A stretch of 64,000 nt of DNA, taken from contig UQBG01000005.1 of assembly GCA_900539185.1 (NCBI GenBank), forward strand, positions 62,001 to 126,000, in the 5' to 3' direction. The notes below the pieces were generated by a model that had not been told where the DNA came from, did no database searches, and was given only the letters and a program-made list of their open reading frames with translations. A program made the translations under genes and the position numbers. The DNA is from an uncultured Clostridium sp. Its GTDB lineage: Bacteria > Bacillota > Clostridia > Lachnospirales > Lachnospiraceae. Below are positions 7,805 through 17,426 of this stretch, in pieces; the stretch's first letter is position 1, and every line of letters begins with the position of its first letter.

Positions 7805-9073
7805 ATGAATACAACAGAGGCAATGACCTATATTGAACAGCGAAATGCACTCGGAAGCGTACTGGGACTGGACAATATAAAGGAATTATTAAAACGGTTA
7901 GGAAATCCGCAGGATCAGTGCAGGGTGGTACATATAGCCGGAACGAACGGGAAAGGCTCGATACTGGCATATATGGATCAGGTGCTACAGTGCAATGGCT
8001 ATCGAACCGGGCGCTATACGTCACCTACGATCCTTACCTATCTGGAGCGGTTTCAGGTAAACGGAACGAATATGCCGGAGGCGGAACTGGCAGGCTATGT
8101 GACACAGGTGGCACAGGCGGTCAAAGAGATGGAACCGGATGGAGCTTTGCGGGTAACAGCATTTGAGATCGAGACGGCAGTTGCGTTTCTTTATTTTTTG
8201 CAGGAGCAGGTGGATGTTGTCCTGCTGGAAACGGGTATGGGAGGACGATTGGATGCAACGAATGTGGTGCAGAAGCCGTTGTGTACGATTCTGGCATCTA
8301 TTAGTCTGGATCATATGCGGATTCTGGGAGATACAGTTGCAAAGATCGCAGAGGAGAAGGCAGGGATTCTGCGAGAGGGTGTGCCATGCGTTGTATACCC
8401 GGTGAATGAGGAAGCGTTGCCGGTGATCCGGAAGCGGTGTGAACAGCTTGCAGCGCCACTGATTCTTCCAGATTTACAGCAGTTGCGAGTGCAATCCGAA
8501 GATTTACGCTGGGAAATGTTTGATTATAAAAATGTGAATTATAAAATTTCACTGTTGGGAGAGTATCAGATATATAATGCAATTACAGCGTTAGAAGCCT
8601 TGCAAAGCATAGAAAAACAACTAAAAAATGGTTTGAAAAAAGTGGATATTCAAAGGGGACTGGAAATAACACAATGGAAGGGACGTTTTGAAGTCCTATG
8701 TCGGGCACCGTATATTATAAGGGATGGGGCACACAATCTGGATGCTGCCCGTCAGCTATACCGGCAGATTACAAAGCATTTTACAAACCGTAGGATTCTT
8801 TATATAATAGGAGTATTAGGGGATAAGCAGCATAAGGAAATGCTGCGGCTGCTGTTGCCACTGGCATGGAAGACCTATGTACTGACCGTTCCTGAGAATC
8901 CGAGGGCATATCAGGCGGAAGCTCTGGCAGCAGAGGCAGCAGAGTATTGTCCACGGGTAGAGATCACAGGCAGTCCGGAGCAGGCATATGAACGTGCAAG
9001 ACAGGAAGCGGCTGCGGATGATGTGATTATCGCCTTTGGTTCCTTATACTATATAGGAAGAATTGGAGAATAG
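7805..9073 (+). CDS. folC: Folylpolyglutamate synthase / dihydrofolate synthase
   Basis: A 422-residue Mur-ligase-family enzyme that adds glutamate to dihydropteroate and folates using ATP. The P-loop GTNGKGS is at residues 46-52, followed by SPTILTYLERFQVNG, the LLETGMGGRLDATN catalytic motif and the RDGAHNLDAARQL ligase-domain motif. ATG 7805 has AGAGGAC upstream; an earlier in-frame ATG at 7748 lies inside the deacetylase gene and is less likely. First gene of a folate run (folC, HD protein, folP, folB-folK). Confidence 0.93.
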   Translation: MNTTEAMTYIEQRNALGSVLGLDNIKELLKRLGNPQDQCRVVHIAGTNGKGSILAYMDQVLQCNGYRTGRYTSPTILTYLERFQVNGTNMPEAELAGYVTQVAQAVKEMEPDGALRVTAFEIETAVAFLYFLQEQVDVVLLETGMGGRLDATNVVQKPLCTILASISLDHMRILGDTVAKIAEEKAGILREGVPCVVYPVNEEALPVIRKRCEQLAAPLILPDLQQLRVQSEDLRWEMFDYKNVNYKISLLGEYQIYNAITALEALQSIEKQLKNGLKKVDIQRGLEITQWKGRFEVLCRAPYIIRDGAHNLDAARQLYRQITKHFTNRRILYIIGVLGDKQHKEMLRLLLPLAWKTYVLTVPENPRAYQAEALAAEAAEYCPRVEITGSPEQAYERARQEAAADDVIIAFGSLYYIGRIGE

Positions 9074-9074
9074 G

Positions 9075-9563
9075 ATGAAGCGGCTGGATAAGATCAGACA
9101 ACATAAGGTGTATCAGCAGTGTATGGCACAGATTCTGGAGGCAGAGAGGGATCGGATCTATTGCAGGCATGGGATCAATCACGCATTGGATGTTGCACGG
9201 ATTACATATATTCTGTGTCTGGAACGGGGACTGCCGATTGAACGGGAACTGATTTATGCAATGGCGTTGCTTCATGATCTGGGGCGAAGTAAGGAGTATA
9301 CGGAAGGAACTCCGCACCATCAGGCGGGGGAAGCTTTGGCAAGAGAGATTCTGGAGGACTGTGACTTTCAGCCGGATGAGATTGCACAGATCTGTATGGC
9401 GATTCGCGGACACAGCAGAGGGAATCCGGGGCCGGAATCGCAGGAACCGTTACGCGAGATTCTGTATCAGGCAGATAAAGTTTCACGTCCATGTTATAAC
9501 TGTATGGCTCGAAAAACGTGCTATTGGAGCGAAGACGAGAAGAATATGCAGATAAAGTATTGA
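9075..9563 (+). CDS. HD-domain metal-dependent phosphohydrolase in the folate operon
   Basis: A 162-residue protein with an HD-superfamily metal site: His36 (GINHALDV), His67-Asp68 (LLHDLGR), a histidine pair at 81-82 and Asp134 (YQADK). The C-terminus has a small cysteine cluster, C140-YN-C143 and C149 (RPCYNCMARKTCYW), possibly a second metal site. Its ATG lies 1 nt after the folC stop and folP follows after 31 nt, so it is embedded in the folate operon. The pathway needs removal of phosphates from dihydroneopterin triphosphate and no NudB-like gene is visible here, so a pterin phosphohydrolase role is a reasonable but unproven guess. Confidence 0.8.
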   Translation: MKRLDKIRQHKVYQQCMAQILEAERDRIYCRHGINHALDVARITYILCLERGLPIERELIYAMALLHDLGRSKEYTEGTPHHQAGEALAREILEDCDFQPDEIAQICMAIRGHSRGNPGPESQEPLREILYQADKVSRPCYNCMARKTCYWSEDEKNMQIKY

Positions 9564-9594
9564 TTTTATCGGATATACGGAGGATTGAAAAAAA

Positions 9595-10404
9595 GTGAGA
9601 ATAGGAAAATGGAACTTTGATACGGAACACAACGTCTATATGATGGGAATCCTGAATGTAACGCCGGATTCTTTTTCGGATGGCGGAAAATATGACCATA
9701 TGGATCAGGCATTATTCCATGCAGAGGAGCTGATCCGGCAGGGAACGGATATCATTGATATCGGAGGAGAATCTACCCGCCCGAATCATATTAAGATCAG
9801 CAGTGAAGAAGAGATCAAACGGGTGTGTCCGATAATCGAGGCCATTAAGAGCCGCATGGATGTACCGGTGTCTTTAGATACTTATAAATCGGATGTAGCG
9901 AGAGCCGGTATTCAGGCCGGTGCGGATATGATCAATGATATCTGGGGACTGAAGTGGGACGGAACTATGGCAAAGGTGATTGCAGAGGGGGGCGTAGCAA
10001 GCTGTCTGATGCATAATCGTAAAGTGGCAGAATATACACATCTGGTGGAAGATGTTGTAGAGGATCTGCGAGAGAGCCTGCGACTGGCAGAGCAGGCAGG
10101 GATGGATATGAATGGTGTCTGCCTGGATCCCGGAATTGGATTTGCGAAGACACTGGATGAAAATCTTCAGATGATGAATCATCTGGAGGCACTTCAGGAG
10201 CTTTCCTATCCGGTTTTGCTGGGAACCTCCAGAAAGTCTATGATCGGACTGACACTGGATCTGCCGGTTGATCAGCGGGAAGAAGGAACTATGGCAACAA
10301 CGGTGCTGGGTATTATGAAGGGATGTTCCATCATTCGTGTGCACGATGTAGAGAAGAATCTTCGGGCAGCAAAGATGACACTGGCGATGCTGCGTGCGAA
10401 GTAA
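9595..10404 (+). CDS. folP: Dihydropteroate synthase
   Basis: A 269-residue TIM-barrel enzyme joining p-aminobenzoate to 6-hydroxymethyl-dihydropterin pyrophosphate; it is the sulfonamide target. Motifs: MGILNVTPDSFSDGG (residues 16-30), DIIDIGGESTRPN, DTYKSDVA, LDPGIGFAKT, GTSRKSMIG and a C-terminal IRVHDV. It starts at GTG 9595 with CGGAGG about 10 nt upstream. Third gene of the folate run; folB-folK follows after 16 nt. Confidence 0.95.
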   Translation: MRIGKWNFDTEHNVYMMGILNVTPDSFSDGGKYDHMDQALFHAEELIRQGTDIIDIGGESTRPNHIKISSEEEIKRVCPIIEAIKSRMDVPVSLDTYKSDVARAGIQAGADMINDIWGLKWDGTMAKVIAEGGVASCLMHNRKVAEYTHLVEDVVEDLRESLRLAEQAGMDMNGVCLDPGIGFAKTLDENLQMMNHLEALQELSYPVLLGTSRKSMIGLTLDLPVDQREEGTMATTVLGIMKGCSIIRVHDVEKNLRAAKMTLAMLRAK

Positions 10405-10420
10405 GGAAAGGATAGGATAT

Positions 10421-11260
10421 ATGGACGAGATACGCATCTCTAATCTGGAGGTATTCTGTCATCACGGAGTATTTGAAGAGGAGAATACACTGGGACAGAA
10501 GTTTCTGGTATCCGCCGTATTATATACGGATACCCGCAGAGCAGGAAAAAGTGATGAACTGGAGTACTCGATTCACTATGGCGAGGTGTGCCATACGATC
10601 AAGAAGATTATGGAGGGACGGAACTATAAGCTTTTAGAGGCAGTTGCAGAAACTCTGGCGGATCGACTGCTTCATCAGTATGACCGGTTGCAGAAGATTA
10701 AACTTGAGATTAAGAAGCCGTGGGCACCGATTATGCTGCCGATCGATACGGTATCTGTTGTGATCGAACGGGGATGGCATAAGGTAGCGCTCAGTATCGG
10801 ATCCAATATGGGAGAGCGGAAGGAGCATCTGGATTATGCGGTTTCCGCATTATCCGAATGTCCGGATCATCGGAATCTTCGGGTTTCTTCTTATCTGGAA
10901 ACGGAACCCTACGGATATACAGAGCAGGATCCGTTTTTGAATGCCTGCATTGTGTTGGAAACATTGATGACACCGGAGGAGCTGTTGGCACAGATTCATG
11001 CGATAGAGCAGGCACAAGGAAGAGAACGGAAGATTCACTGGGGACCGCGTACTCTGGATATTGATATTTTGTTCTATGATCAGGCGGTGATTGAGGAGCC
11101 GGATCTGTGTATTCCACATCCTGAGATTCCGTTACGGGAGTTTGTATTGCAACCACTGGAGGAACTGGAGCCGAATCTGCATCATCCGATCACCGGGCAG
11201 ACGGTACGGCAGATGCTGCAGGCGGTGCACCGGCAGGTGAAAGCAGGGAAGAGCGAATAA
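10421..11260 (+). CDS. folK: Dihydroneopterin aldolase - HPPK fusion (FolB-FolK)
   Basis: A 279-residue bifunctional protein. Residues 1-118 are dihydroneopterin aldolase (EVFCHHGVFEEENTLGQKF, then KPWAPI with the catalytic-region Lys). Residues about 122-270 are 6-hydroxymethyl-7,8-dihydropterin pyrophosphokinase (ALSIGSNMGERKEHL, ETEPYGYTEQDPFLN, WGPRTLDIDILFYD, IPHPEIPLREFVLQPL). The fusion supplies the two steps before FolP. ATG 10421 is preceded by AGGAAAGGATAGG. An alternative upstream start (10394) would overlap folP. folE is not in the window. Confidence 0.95.
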   Translation: MDEIRISNLEVFCHHGVFEEENTLGQKFLVSAVLYTDTRRAGKSDELEYSIHYGEVCHTIKKIMEGRNYKLLEAVAETLADRLLHQYDRLQKIKLEIKKPWAPIMLPIDTVSVVIERGWHKVALSIGSNMGERKEHLDYAVSALSECPDHRNLRVSSYLETEPYGYTEQDPFLNACIVLETLMTPEELLAQIHAIEQAQGRERKIHWGPRTLDIDILFYDQAVIEEPDLCIPHPEIPLREFVLQPLEELEPNLHHPITGQTVRQMLQAVHRQVKAGKSE

Positions 11261-11286
11261 TAAAAGATAGAAGAGAGGCAGAAAAC

Positions 11287-12444
11287 GTGGACTTAAATCA
11301 GATACGTGTAGAGATCGATACAGTGGATAAACAGATTGTAGAGTTGTTCCAGAGACGGATGGAGCTGGCCGGTGAAGTGGCTGCATCCAAGCGGGCATCC
11401 GGAAAGGCAATCTATGATCGCGGACGGGAGCAGGAAAAGCTGTCAAAGCTGGGACAACTGGCGGAAAATGAGTTTAACCGCCATAGTATAGAAGAACTGT
11501 TTCTTCAGATCATGTCGATCAGCCGGAGGTATCAGTACAATATTCTGGGTGACCGGGAGCATATGATTGATCGTGAATATACGGAGCTGGAACGACTGGA
11601 GGTGACTCCGGATACGAAGGTTGTTTATCAGGGCGTGCCGGGAGCATTTAGTGAACAGGCAATGCTTCGATTTTTCGGTGGGGATATCAGAAACTTCCAT
11701 ATGGAGCATTTTGAAGATATCGTAACGGTAGTGGCACGAGGGGAGGCTGACTATGGAGTGCTTCCGATCGAGAATTCTTCGGCCGGTTTTGTAAAGGGGA
11801 TTTATCACCTGTTACAGGAGCATGATGTGACCATCGTAGGTGGAGTTGAGCTGGAGGTATCACAGGCATTGCTGGGAATACCGGGTACGGAGTTAAGCGA
11901 GATTCAGACTGTGTATTCTCATCCACAGGGTTTGTTGCAGACGAAGCCATATCTGGATGCACATGGTTGGAAACAGGTCAGCATGGAAAATACCGCAGTC
12001 AGTGCACAGAAGGTGCAGAAGGATCAGGACAAGACACAGGCAGCAGTGGCCAGTGTGCGTGCGGCAGAGCTATACGGTCTGGAGGTATTGGCACCGCAGA
12101 TTAATACCTGCAAGAATAATACGACACGGTTTGTGATTATCAGTAAGAAGAAGATATATACGAAGCAGGCAGATACAATCAGTATCAGCTTTACACTGCC
12201 ACATGAAAGCGGAAGCCTGTACAATGCACTGGGGCATTTTATATTCAATGATCTGAATATGACCGGTATCGAATCAGAGCCGTTGAAGGATCGACAGTGG
12301 GAATACCGATTTTTTATTACATTTGAAGGAAATCTGGGGGATGCATCGGTGCGGAATGCGATTACCGGAGTGCGAAGCGAGTCCTCAGACTTTAAGCTGT
12401 TAGGAAATTATAGCCTGGAAACCGTTTGTGGTCAGGCGGAATAG
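11287..12444 (+). CDS. pheA: Bifunctional chorismate mutase / prephenate dehydratase
   Basis: A 385-residue enzyme making phenylpyruvate from chorismate. The chorismate mutase domain spans about residues 1-90 (IRVEIDTVDKQIVELFQRRM). Prephenate dehydratase spans about 108-285 (YQGVPGAFSEQAM, VLPIENSSAGFV, a TRFVII block) and a C-terminal ACT domain about 298-378 (LPHESGSLYNALGHF, ESEPLKDRQWEYRF). The ACT domain implies feedback control by phenylalanine. GTG start at 11287 with AGAGAGG upstream. It sits 26 nt after folB-folK and 34 nt before ppx, on the same strand. Confidence 0.95.
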   Translation: MDLNQIRVEIDTVDKQIVELFQRRMELAGEVAASKRASGKAIYDRGREQEKLSKLGQLAENEFNRHSIEELFLQIMSISRRYQYNILGDREHMIDREYTELERLEVTPDTKVVYQGVPGAFSEQAMLRFFGGDIRNFHMEHFEDIVTVVARGEADYGVLPIENSSAGFVKGIYHLLQEHDVTIVGGVELEVSQALLGIPGTELSEIQTVYSHPQGLLQTKPYLDAHGWKQVSMENTAVSAQKVQKDQDKTQAAVASVRAAELYGLEVLAPQINTCKNNTTRFVIISKKKIYTKQADTISISFTLPHESGSLYNALGHFIFNDLNMTGIESEPLKDRQWEYRFFITFEGNLGDASVRNAITGVRSESSDFKLLGNYSLETVCGQAE

Positions 12445-12478
12445 ATACATAAGTACATGAGAAACGGAGGAAGAACAT

Positions 12479-14014
12479 ATGGCATATCAAATGTTTGCAG
12501 CGATCAATGTGGGATCCAGTGATATCTCCATGAAAATATTTGAGGTGACAGCGAAGTGGGGGTTCCGGGAAGTCGACTGTATCAGCCATATTCTGGAGCT
12601 GGGAAGTGATACCTACCGTCTGGGTTATGTGAGTAATCAGAAGGTAAGTGAGCTGTGTGACTGTCTGTTACGCTTCAAGGATAAGATGAAGGAGTATGAC
12701 TGTAAGGAATATCGGGCGTATGCAACCAGCGCGTTAAGAGAGGCAAGCAATAGTCTGTTGATTATTGAACGTATCGAGCATCAGACCGGGATCCGGGTAG
12801 AGATCTTAAGTAATTCCGAGCATCGGTTTATGATGCTGAAGGGCTGCGCATCTACGATGCAGGAGTTCGAGGATATTACAGGGAAAAATACAGCATTGCT
12901 GGATATGGGAGCCGGAAGTATCCAGATCTCTCTGTTTGAGAAGCAGATGCTGACAGCAACACAGAATATCAAGATCGGTTCCATCCGTGTGCGGGATATG
13001 ATGTCCGGAATAGAATCGCGGGTAACGAATGGAGACGAGGTTATAGAGGAGTATGTACAGAATGAGCTGACAACCTTCAAGACGATGTATCTGGGAGATA
13101 AAAATATCAAGAATGTAATTGCCATCGGAGATGAGATTCAGGCGATTCAGAGGATCGCACCGGAATTGAAACTGGATAAGCTGATGAATAAGGATCAGAT
13201 TGATTATATCTATGAGAAGATCCTGCATCTGTCTCCACAGGAGATGGCACTGCATTATGGAATCCCGTTTGAACGGGCAACCCTGATCCGGCCGGCGATC
13301 GTCGTATACCGGATTTTGGTTGAGACAACAAAGGCAGATGAGATCTTCCTGCATGATATCAATCTTTGTGACGGAATCGTAGCAGACTATATGGATAGTA
13401 TGCAAAAAACGGTTGCGGGAAGAAAATTTGAGGATGATATTATCGCATCCGCGATGGCGATGGCGAAGCGATATAAGAGCAACCGGGTTCATGTCGAGTA
13501 TGTGTCTGAACTGGCGCTGGCAATCTTCGATGCGATGAAGAAGCAGCATGGTATGGGGCGCAGAGAACGGCTCCAACTACAGATCGCCTGTATTCTTCAT
13601 GACTGCGGAAAGTTCATTAACATGCAGAATGTGGCAAATAACTCCTATAATATCATCATGTCTACAGAGATGATGGGTCTGTCCCATAAGGAACGGGAAG
13701 AGGTAGCAAATGCAGTGCGGTATAATACGCTGTATCTGCCGGCTTATCAGCATGTGAAGGATGCCCTTGGGGATGCTTCTTATATAACTGTAGCAAAGCT
13801 GTCAGCAATCCTGCGGGTGGCAAATGCACTGGATCGGTCCCATAAGCAGAAGGTTGAGAAGTTCAATATGCAGGTAAAGGATAAGAAGCTGGTAATCGTA
13901 GTGGATACGGTGAATAATATAACACTGGAGTCAGCACTCTTTAAGGAGAAGGCCGACTTCTTTGAACAGATCTACGGAATTCGTCCGATATTAAAGCAGA
14001 GGAGGAACGTATAA
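12479..14014 (+). CDS. ppx: Exopolyphosphatase / guanosine pentaphosphatase (Ppx/GppA) with C-terminal HD domain
   Basis: A 511-residue protein with an actin-fold Ppx/GppA domain (INVGSSDISMKIFE at the N-terminus, YATSALREASN, LLDMGAGSIQISLFE, IGSIRVRDMM, HDINLCDGIVADYMDS) followed by an HD domain (ACILHDCGKFIN). It removes terminal phosphate from inorganic polyphosphate or pppGpp. Its stop codon shares a base with the ppk1 start (TAATG), so synthesis and degradation of polyphosphate are translationally coupled. NVGSSD replaces the more usual DIGSNS phosphate-1 motif, so activity is likely but not certain. Confidence 0.88.
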   Translation: MAYQMFAAINVGSSDISMKIFEVTAKWGFREVDCISHILELGSDTYRLGYVSNQKVSELCDCLLRFKDKMKEYDCKEYRAYATSALREASNSLLIIERIEHQTGIRVEILSNSEHRFMMLKGCASTMQEFEDITGKNTALLDMGAGSIQISLFEKQMLTATQNIKIGSIRVRDMMSGIESRVTNGDEVIEEYVQNELTTFKTMYLGDKNIKNVIAIGDEIQAIQRIAPELKLDKLMNKDQIDYIYEKILHLSPQEMALHYGIPFERATLIRPAIVVYRILVETTKADEIFLHDINLCDGIVADYMDSMQKTVAGRKFEDDIIASAMAMAKRYKSNRVHVEYVSELALAIFDAMKKQHGMGRRERLQLQIACILHDCGKFINMQNVANNSYNIIMSTEMMGLSHKEREEVANAVRYNTLYLPAYQHVKDALGDASYITVAKLSAILRVANALDRSHKQKVEKFNMQVKDKKLVIVVDTVNNITLESALFKEKADFFEQIYGIRPILKQRRNV

Positions 14015-16167
14015 TGACAGATAAGAAGGAAAAGAAAACAAATAAAGAACTGAAGAAGCCGGAAAATTATGTGAATCGGGAATTATCCTGGCTGGAGTTT
14101 AATTACCGAATTCTGGGGGAAGCAAAGGATCGCTCCATTCGCCCGTTTGAGCGGATCAAGTTCCTTGGAATAACGGCATCGAATCTGGATGAATTCTTCA
14201 TGGTGCGGGTTGCATCTTTGATGGATATGGTTCATGCAGGCTATGAGAAGACGGATATTGCAGGAATGACACCAAAGAAACAGTTAGAAGCAATCATACC
14301 GAAGACAAAGGAGTTTATGAACAGTCAGTATGTGACCTATAACCGCTCGTTGCTTCCGTTACTGGAAAGGAATGGACTGCGGGTGATCACGCATCATGAG
14401 GATCTGACGGAGGCACAGAGCCGTTATGTCGATGATTTCTTTGATAAGGATGTATATCCGGTTTTAACGCCGATGGCGGTCGATGCATCCAGACCATTTC
14501 CGCTGATTCGGAATAAGACCTTGAATATTGGTGCATTGATTCATAAAAAGGGAACGGATGAAGTCGAGATTGCTACGGTACAGGTACCGTCAGTGCTTCC
14601 GAGAATCGTTCATGTACCCGGAAATCAGGAGGGCGTACAGGAAGTCATTCTGCTGGAGCAGGTGATCGAGAAGAATATCGCAAAGCTGTTCTTAAACTAT
14701 GAAGTAACCTGTGCATATCCGTACCGGATCATGCGAAATGCCGATCTGACGATAGATGAGGATGATGCTGCCGATCTGTTAAAGGAGATCGAAAAGCAGA
14801 TCAAGCAGCGGCAGTGGGGAGAAGTTATCCGTCTGGAAGTGGAAGATGGAATGGATAAAGCACTTTTGAAAGAACTGGGTAAACAGCTTCATGTAGATAA
14901 GGCAGATATCTTTGCAATTAACGGACCGCTGGATCTGACCTTCTTAAGTAAGCTGAGTGGGCTGGATGGATTTGACCATCTGAAGAATCCAAAGTATATA
15001 CCACAGCCGGTGCCGGAGCTGAATAATGATGAAAATATCTTTGAACAGATTAAGCGAAGAGATATCTTTCTGCATCATCCGTATGAGACCTTTGATCCGG
15101 TTGTGCAGTTTATCAGTCAGGCGGCAACCGATCCGCAGGTTCTGGCGATTAAGCAGACCTTATACCGGGTATCCAGTCATTCTCCGATCATTGCTGCACT
15201 GGCACAGGCGGCAGAGAATGGAAAGCAGGTAACGGTACTGGTAGAGCTGAAGGCACGATTTGACGAGGAAAATAATATCAACTGGGCAAAGATGTTGGAA
15301 AAGACCGGATGTCATGTTATCTATGGTCTGGTAGGCTTAAAGACACATTCGAAGATATCACTGGTGGTTCGTCGGGAGGAAGATGGTATTAAGCGTTATG
15401 TCCATCTGGGTACCGGTAACTATAATGACGTAACCGCACGCCTTTATACGGATACGGGTATTCTGACCGCATCGGATTCCATCGGTGAGGATGCAACGGC
15501 AGTCTTTAATATGTTATCCGGATATTCCGAGCCTGCAAGCTGGAATAAGCTGATCGTAGCACCGATCTGGATGAAGAATACCGTACTGGATCTGATTCAC
15601 AGAGAGGAAGATAACGCCAGAGCCGGTAAGCCGGCACATATCATCGCAAAGATGAATTCCCTGTGTGATCCGAAGGTAATGGAAGCACTCTATGAGGCGT
15701 CTGCAGCCGGGGTTAAGATCGAACTGATCGTTCGGGGAATCTGCTGCCTGCGTGCCGGGGTACCGGGACTGAGTGAGAATATTACGGTTCGGTCGATCGT
15801 AGGAAACTTCTTAGAGCATGCCCGGATCCTGTACTGTTATAATGATGGCTTTGAGGAACTGTATATGGGAAGTGCAGACTGGATGCCGCGGAATCTGGAT
15901 AAGCGGGTGGAAATCATGTTCCCGGTAGAGGATGCAGAGGCAAAAGCAAAGGCAAAGCATATTCTGGATGTACAACTGGCAGATACAATGAAAGCATATC
16001 TGCTGCAACCGGATGGTTCGTATGCAAAGCAGGATCTCCGGGGAAAAGAGAAGATCTGTGCACAGGATATCTTCTGTAAAGAGGCTGTCGAGGCAGCAAA
16101 GAAGGAGAAGGAGTCCGAGAAAGAACGCAGAACCTTTGAACCGATTATGGCGGATAATAAGAAGTAG
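14014..16167 (+). CDS. ppk1: Polyphosphate kinase 1
   Basis: A 717-residue enzyme polymerising the gamma phosphate of ATP into polyphosphate. N-terminal domain: YVNRELSWLEFNYRIL and SNLDEFFMVRVA. Autophosphorylated histidine His445 (LKTHSK) and the second conserved His464 (YVHLGTGNYN) correspond to His435 and His454 of the E. coli enzyme. The C-terminal domain includes IELIVRGICCLRAGVPG and MGSADWMPRNLDKRVE. The last 35 residues are a charged tail. The start overlaps the ppx stop by one base, an arrangement typical of paired polyP genes. Confidence 0.95.
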   Translation: MTDKKEKKTNKELKKPENYVNRELSWLEFNYRILGEAKDRSIRPFERIKFLGITASNLDEFFMVRVASLMDMVHAGYEKTDIAGMTPKKQLEAIIPKTKEFMNSQYVTYNRSLLPLLERNGLRVITHHEDLTEAQSRYVDDFFDKDVYPVLTPMAVDASRPFPLIRNKTLNIGALIHKKGTDEVEIATVQVPSVLPRIVHVPGNQEGVQEVILLEQVIEKNIAKLFLNYEVTCAYPYRIMRNADLTIDEDDAADLLKEIEKQIKQRQWGEVIRLEVEDGMDKALLKELGKQLHVDKADIFAINGPLDLTFLSKLSGLDGFDHLKNPKYIPQPVPELNNDENIFEQIKRRDIFLHHPYETFDPVVQFISQAATDPQVLAIKQTLYRVSSHSPIIAALAQAAENGKQVTVLVELKARFDEENNINWAKMLEKTGCHVIYGLVGLKTHSKISLVVRREEDGIKRYVHLGTGNYNDVTARLYTDTGILTASDSIGEDATAVFNMLSGYSEPASWNKLIVAPIWMKNTVLDLIHREEDNARAGKPAHIIAKMNSLCDPKVMEALYEASAAGVKIELIVRGICCLRAGVPGLSENITVRSIVGNFLEHARILYCYNDGFEELYMGSADWMPRNLDKRVEIMFPVEDAEAKAKAKHILDVQLADTMKAYLLQPDGSYAKQDLRGKEKICAQDIFCKEAVEAAKKEKESEKERRTFEPIMADNKK

Positions 16168-16255
16168 GGATAGTATGTCGGGCAGGAGGTCGCGAGAGTG
16201 ATGTGGGAAGAGAATCTCTGCTCGGGGAATATCCGGAGAAATATATAAATTAGGC

Positions 16256-16284
16256 TTGCCTGCATGGGAAAAACTTGTTATAAT
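16256..16284 (+). promoter_or_regulatory. tRNA-Leu promoter
   Basis: TTGCCT (16256-16261), 17 nt, TATAAT (16279-16284), ending 13 nt before the mature tRNA 5' end. Confidence 0.8.
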
Positions 16285-16297
16285 CAGACTTGTGTCA

Positions 16298-16378
16298 GCG
16301 GGCATGGCGGAATTGGCAGACGCGCTAGATTTAGGTTCTAGTGTCCCCGACGTGCAGGTTCAAGTCCTGTTGCCCGCA
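16298..16378 (+). tRNA. tRNA-Leu (anticodon UAG)
   Basis: Class II tRNA with a long variable arm. The acceptor stem pairs GCGGGCA (16298-16304) with TGCCCGC (16371-16377), discriminator A. The anticodon stem CTAGA/TCTAG encloses loop TTTAGGT, giving anticodon UAG (Leu, CUA). The T-arm contains GGTTCAAGTCC. The 3' CCA is not encoded. It has its own promoter and terminator. Confidence 0.95.
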
Positions 16379-16390
16379 TAGAACTTAAGA

Positions 16391-16425
16391 GCCAAGGGTA
16401 TGGTATCATATCCTTGGCTTATTTT
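16391..16425 (+). terminator. Intrinsic terminator of tRNA-Leu
   Basis: GCCAAGG (16391-16397) pairs with CCTTGGC (16412-16418), followed by TTATTTT. Confidence 0.75.
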
Positions 16426-16446
16426 AGATAAATGAGGTGTGGAGAA

Positions 16447-17358
16447 ATGACGCTTACACAGTTGAATTATGCAATTACAGTTGCCAGTGCCAGCTCGATG
16501 AATGAGGCGGCCAGGAATCTGTTTATTTCACAGCCGAGTCTGTCGGCAGCGATCAAGGATCTGGAGGAGGAAATCGGCGTAGAGCTGTTTCGGAGGACGA
16601 ATCGCGGGATCTCCGTGACACCGGAGGGAGAAGAATTCATCGGATATGCCAGACAGGTTGTAGAACAGTATCAGCTTATAGAGGCAAAGTATATCAATAA
16701 GGATCAGGTTCGTAAGAAGTTTGGTGTGTCAACGCAGCATTATACATTTGCAGTGAATGCCTTTGTAGAGATGGTAAAGCAGTTTGGCATGGATAAGTAT
16801 GAATTTGCCATTCATGAAACGAAGACCTATGAGGTGATCGAGGATGTAAAGAATTTGAAGAGTGAGATCGGAGTTTTATATCTGAATGACTTTAACCGTC
16901 AGGTATTGACTAAGCTGTTTCATGAGGATAATCTGGAGTTTCATCCGCTTTTAGACTGTGGAATCTATGTTTACATATGGAAGGGACATCCGTTGGCTGA
17001 CCGGAAAGAGGTTGCAATCGAGGAGTTGGGTGATTATCCATGCCTGTCCTTTGAACAGGGAACCTATAATTCCTTTTATTTTGCTGAAGAGGTACTGAGT
17101 ACCTATGACTATAAACAGATCATAAAGGCAGATGACCGTGCAACCCTGCTGAATCTTATGGTGGGGCTGAATGGCTATACGATGTGCTCCGGCATCATAT
17201 GCGAAGAACTGAACGGCTCCGACTACTGTGCGGTTAAGTTGAAGTCCGATGAGATCATGACGATCGGTTATCTGGTAAGAAAGGGCGCTATGATCAGCAA
17301 GGTTGGGCAGAAGTATCTGGAGGAACTTTCGAAGTATAAGGATAAGGCTATGCGATAG
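16447..17358 (+). CDS. LysR-family transcriptional regulator
   Basis: A 303-residue protein with the LysR N-terminal winged HTH (MTLTQLNYAITVASASSMNEAARNLFISQPSLSAAIKDLE, residues 1-40) and a C-terminal periplasmic-binding-like effector domain. ATG 16447 is chosen because GAGGTG lies 8 nt upstream and the protein then begins exactly at the canonical MTLTQLNY; ATG 16432 has no SD. The effector and target are unknown. The next gene downstream is an NlpC/P60-like protein in the same direction, and no divergent target is present. Confidence 0.9.
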   Translation: MTLTQLNYAITVASASSMNEAARNLFISQPSLSAAIKDLEEEIGVELFRRTNRGISVTPEGEEFIGYARQVVEQYQLIEAKYINKDQVRKKFGVSTQHYTFAVNAFVEMVKQFGMDKYEFAIHETKTYEVIEDVKNLKSEIGVLYLNDFNRQVLTKLFHEDNLEFHPLLDCGIYVYIWKGHPLADRKEVAIEELGDYPCLSFEQGTYNSFYFAEEVLSTYDYKQIIKADDRATLLNLMVGLNGYTMCSGIICEELNGSDYCAVKLKSDEIMTIGYLVRKGAMISKVGQKYLEELSKYKDKAMR

Positions 17359-17426
17359 TTTATAATTATGTGGAACGTGATGACAGGTATGGAGTAGGTG
17401 GTCGCAGAACCGGAAGGGATGAATAA

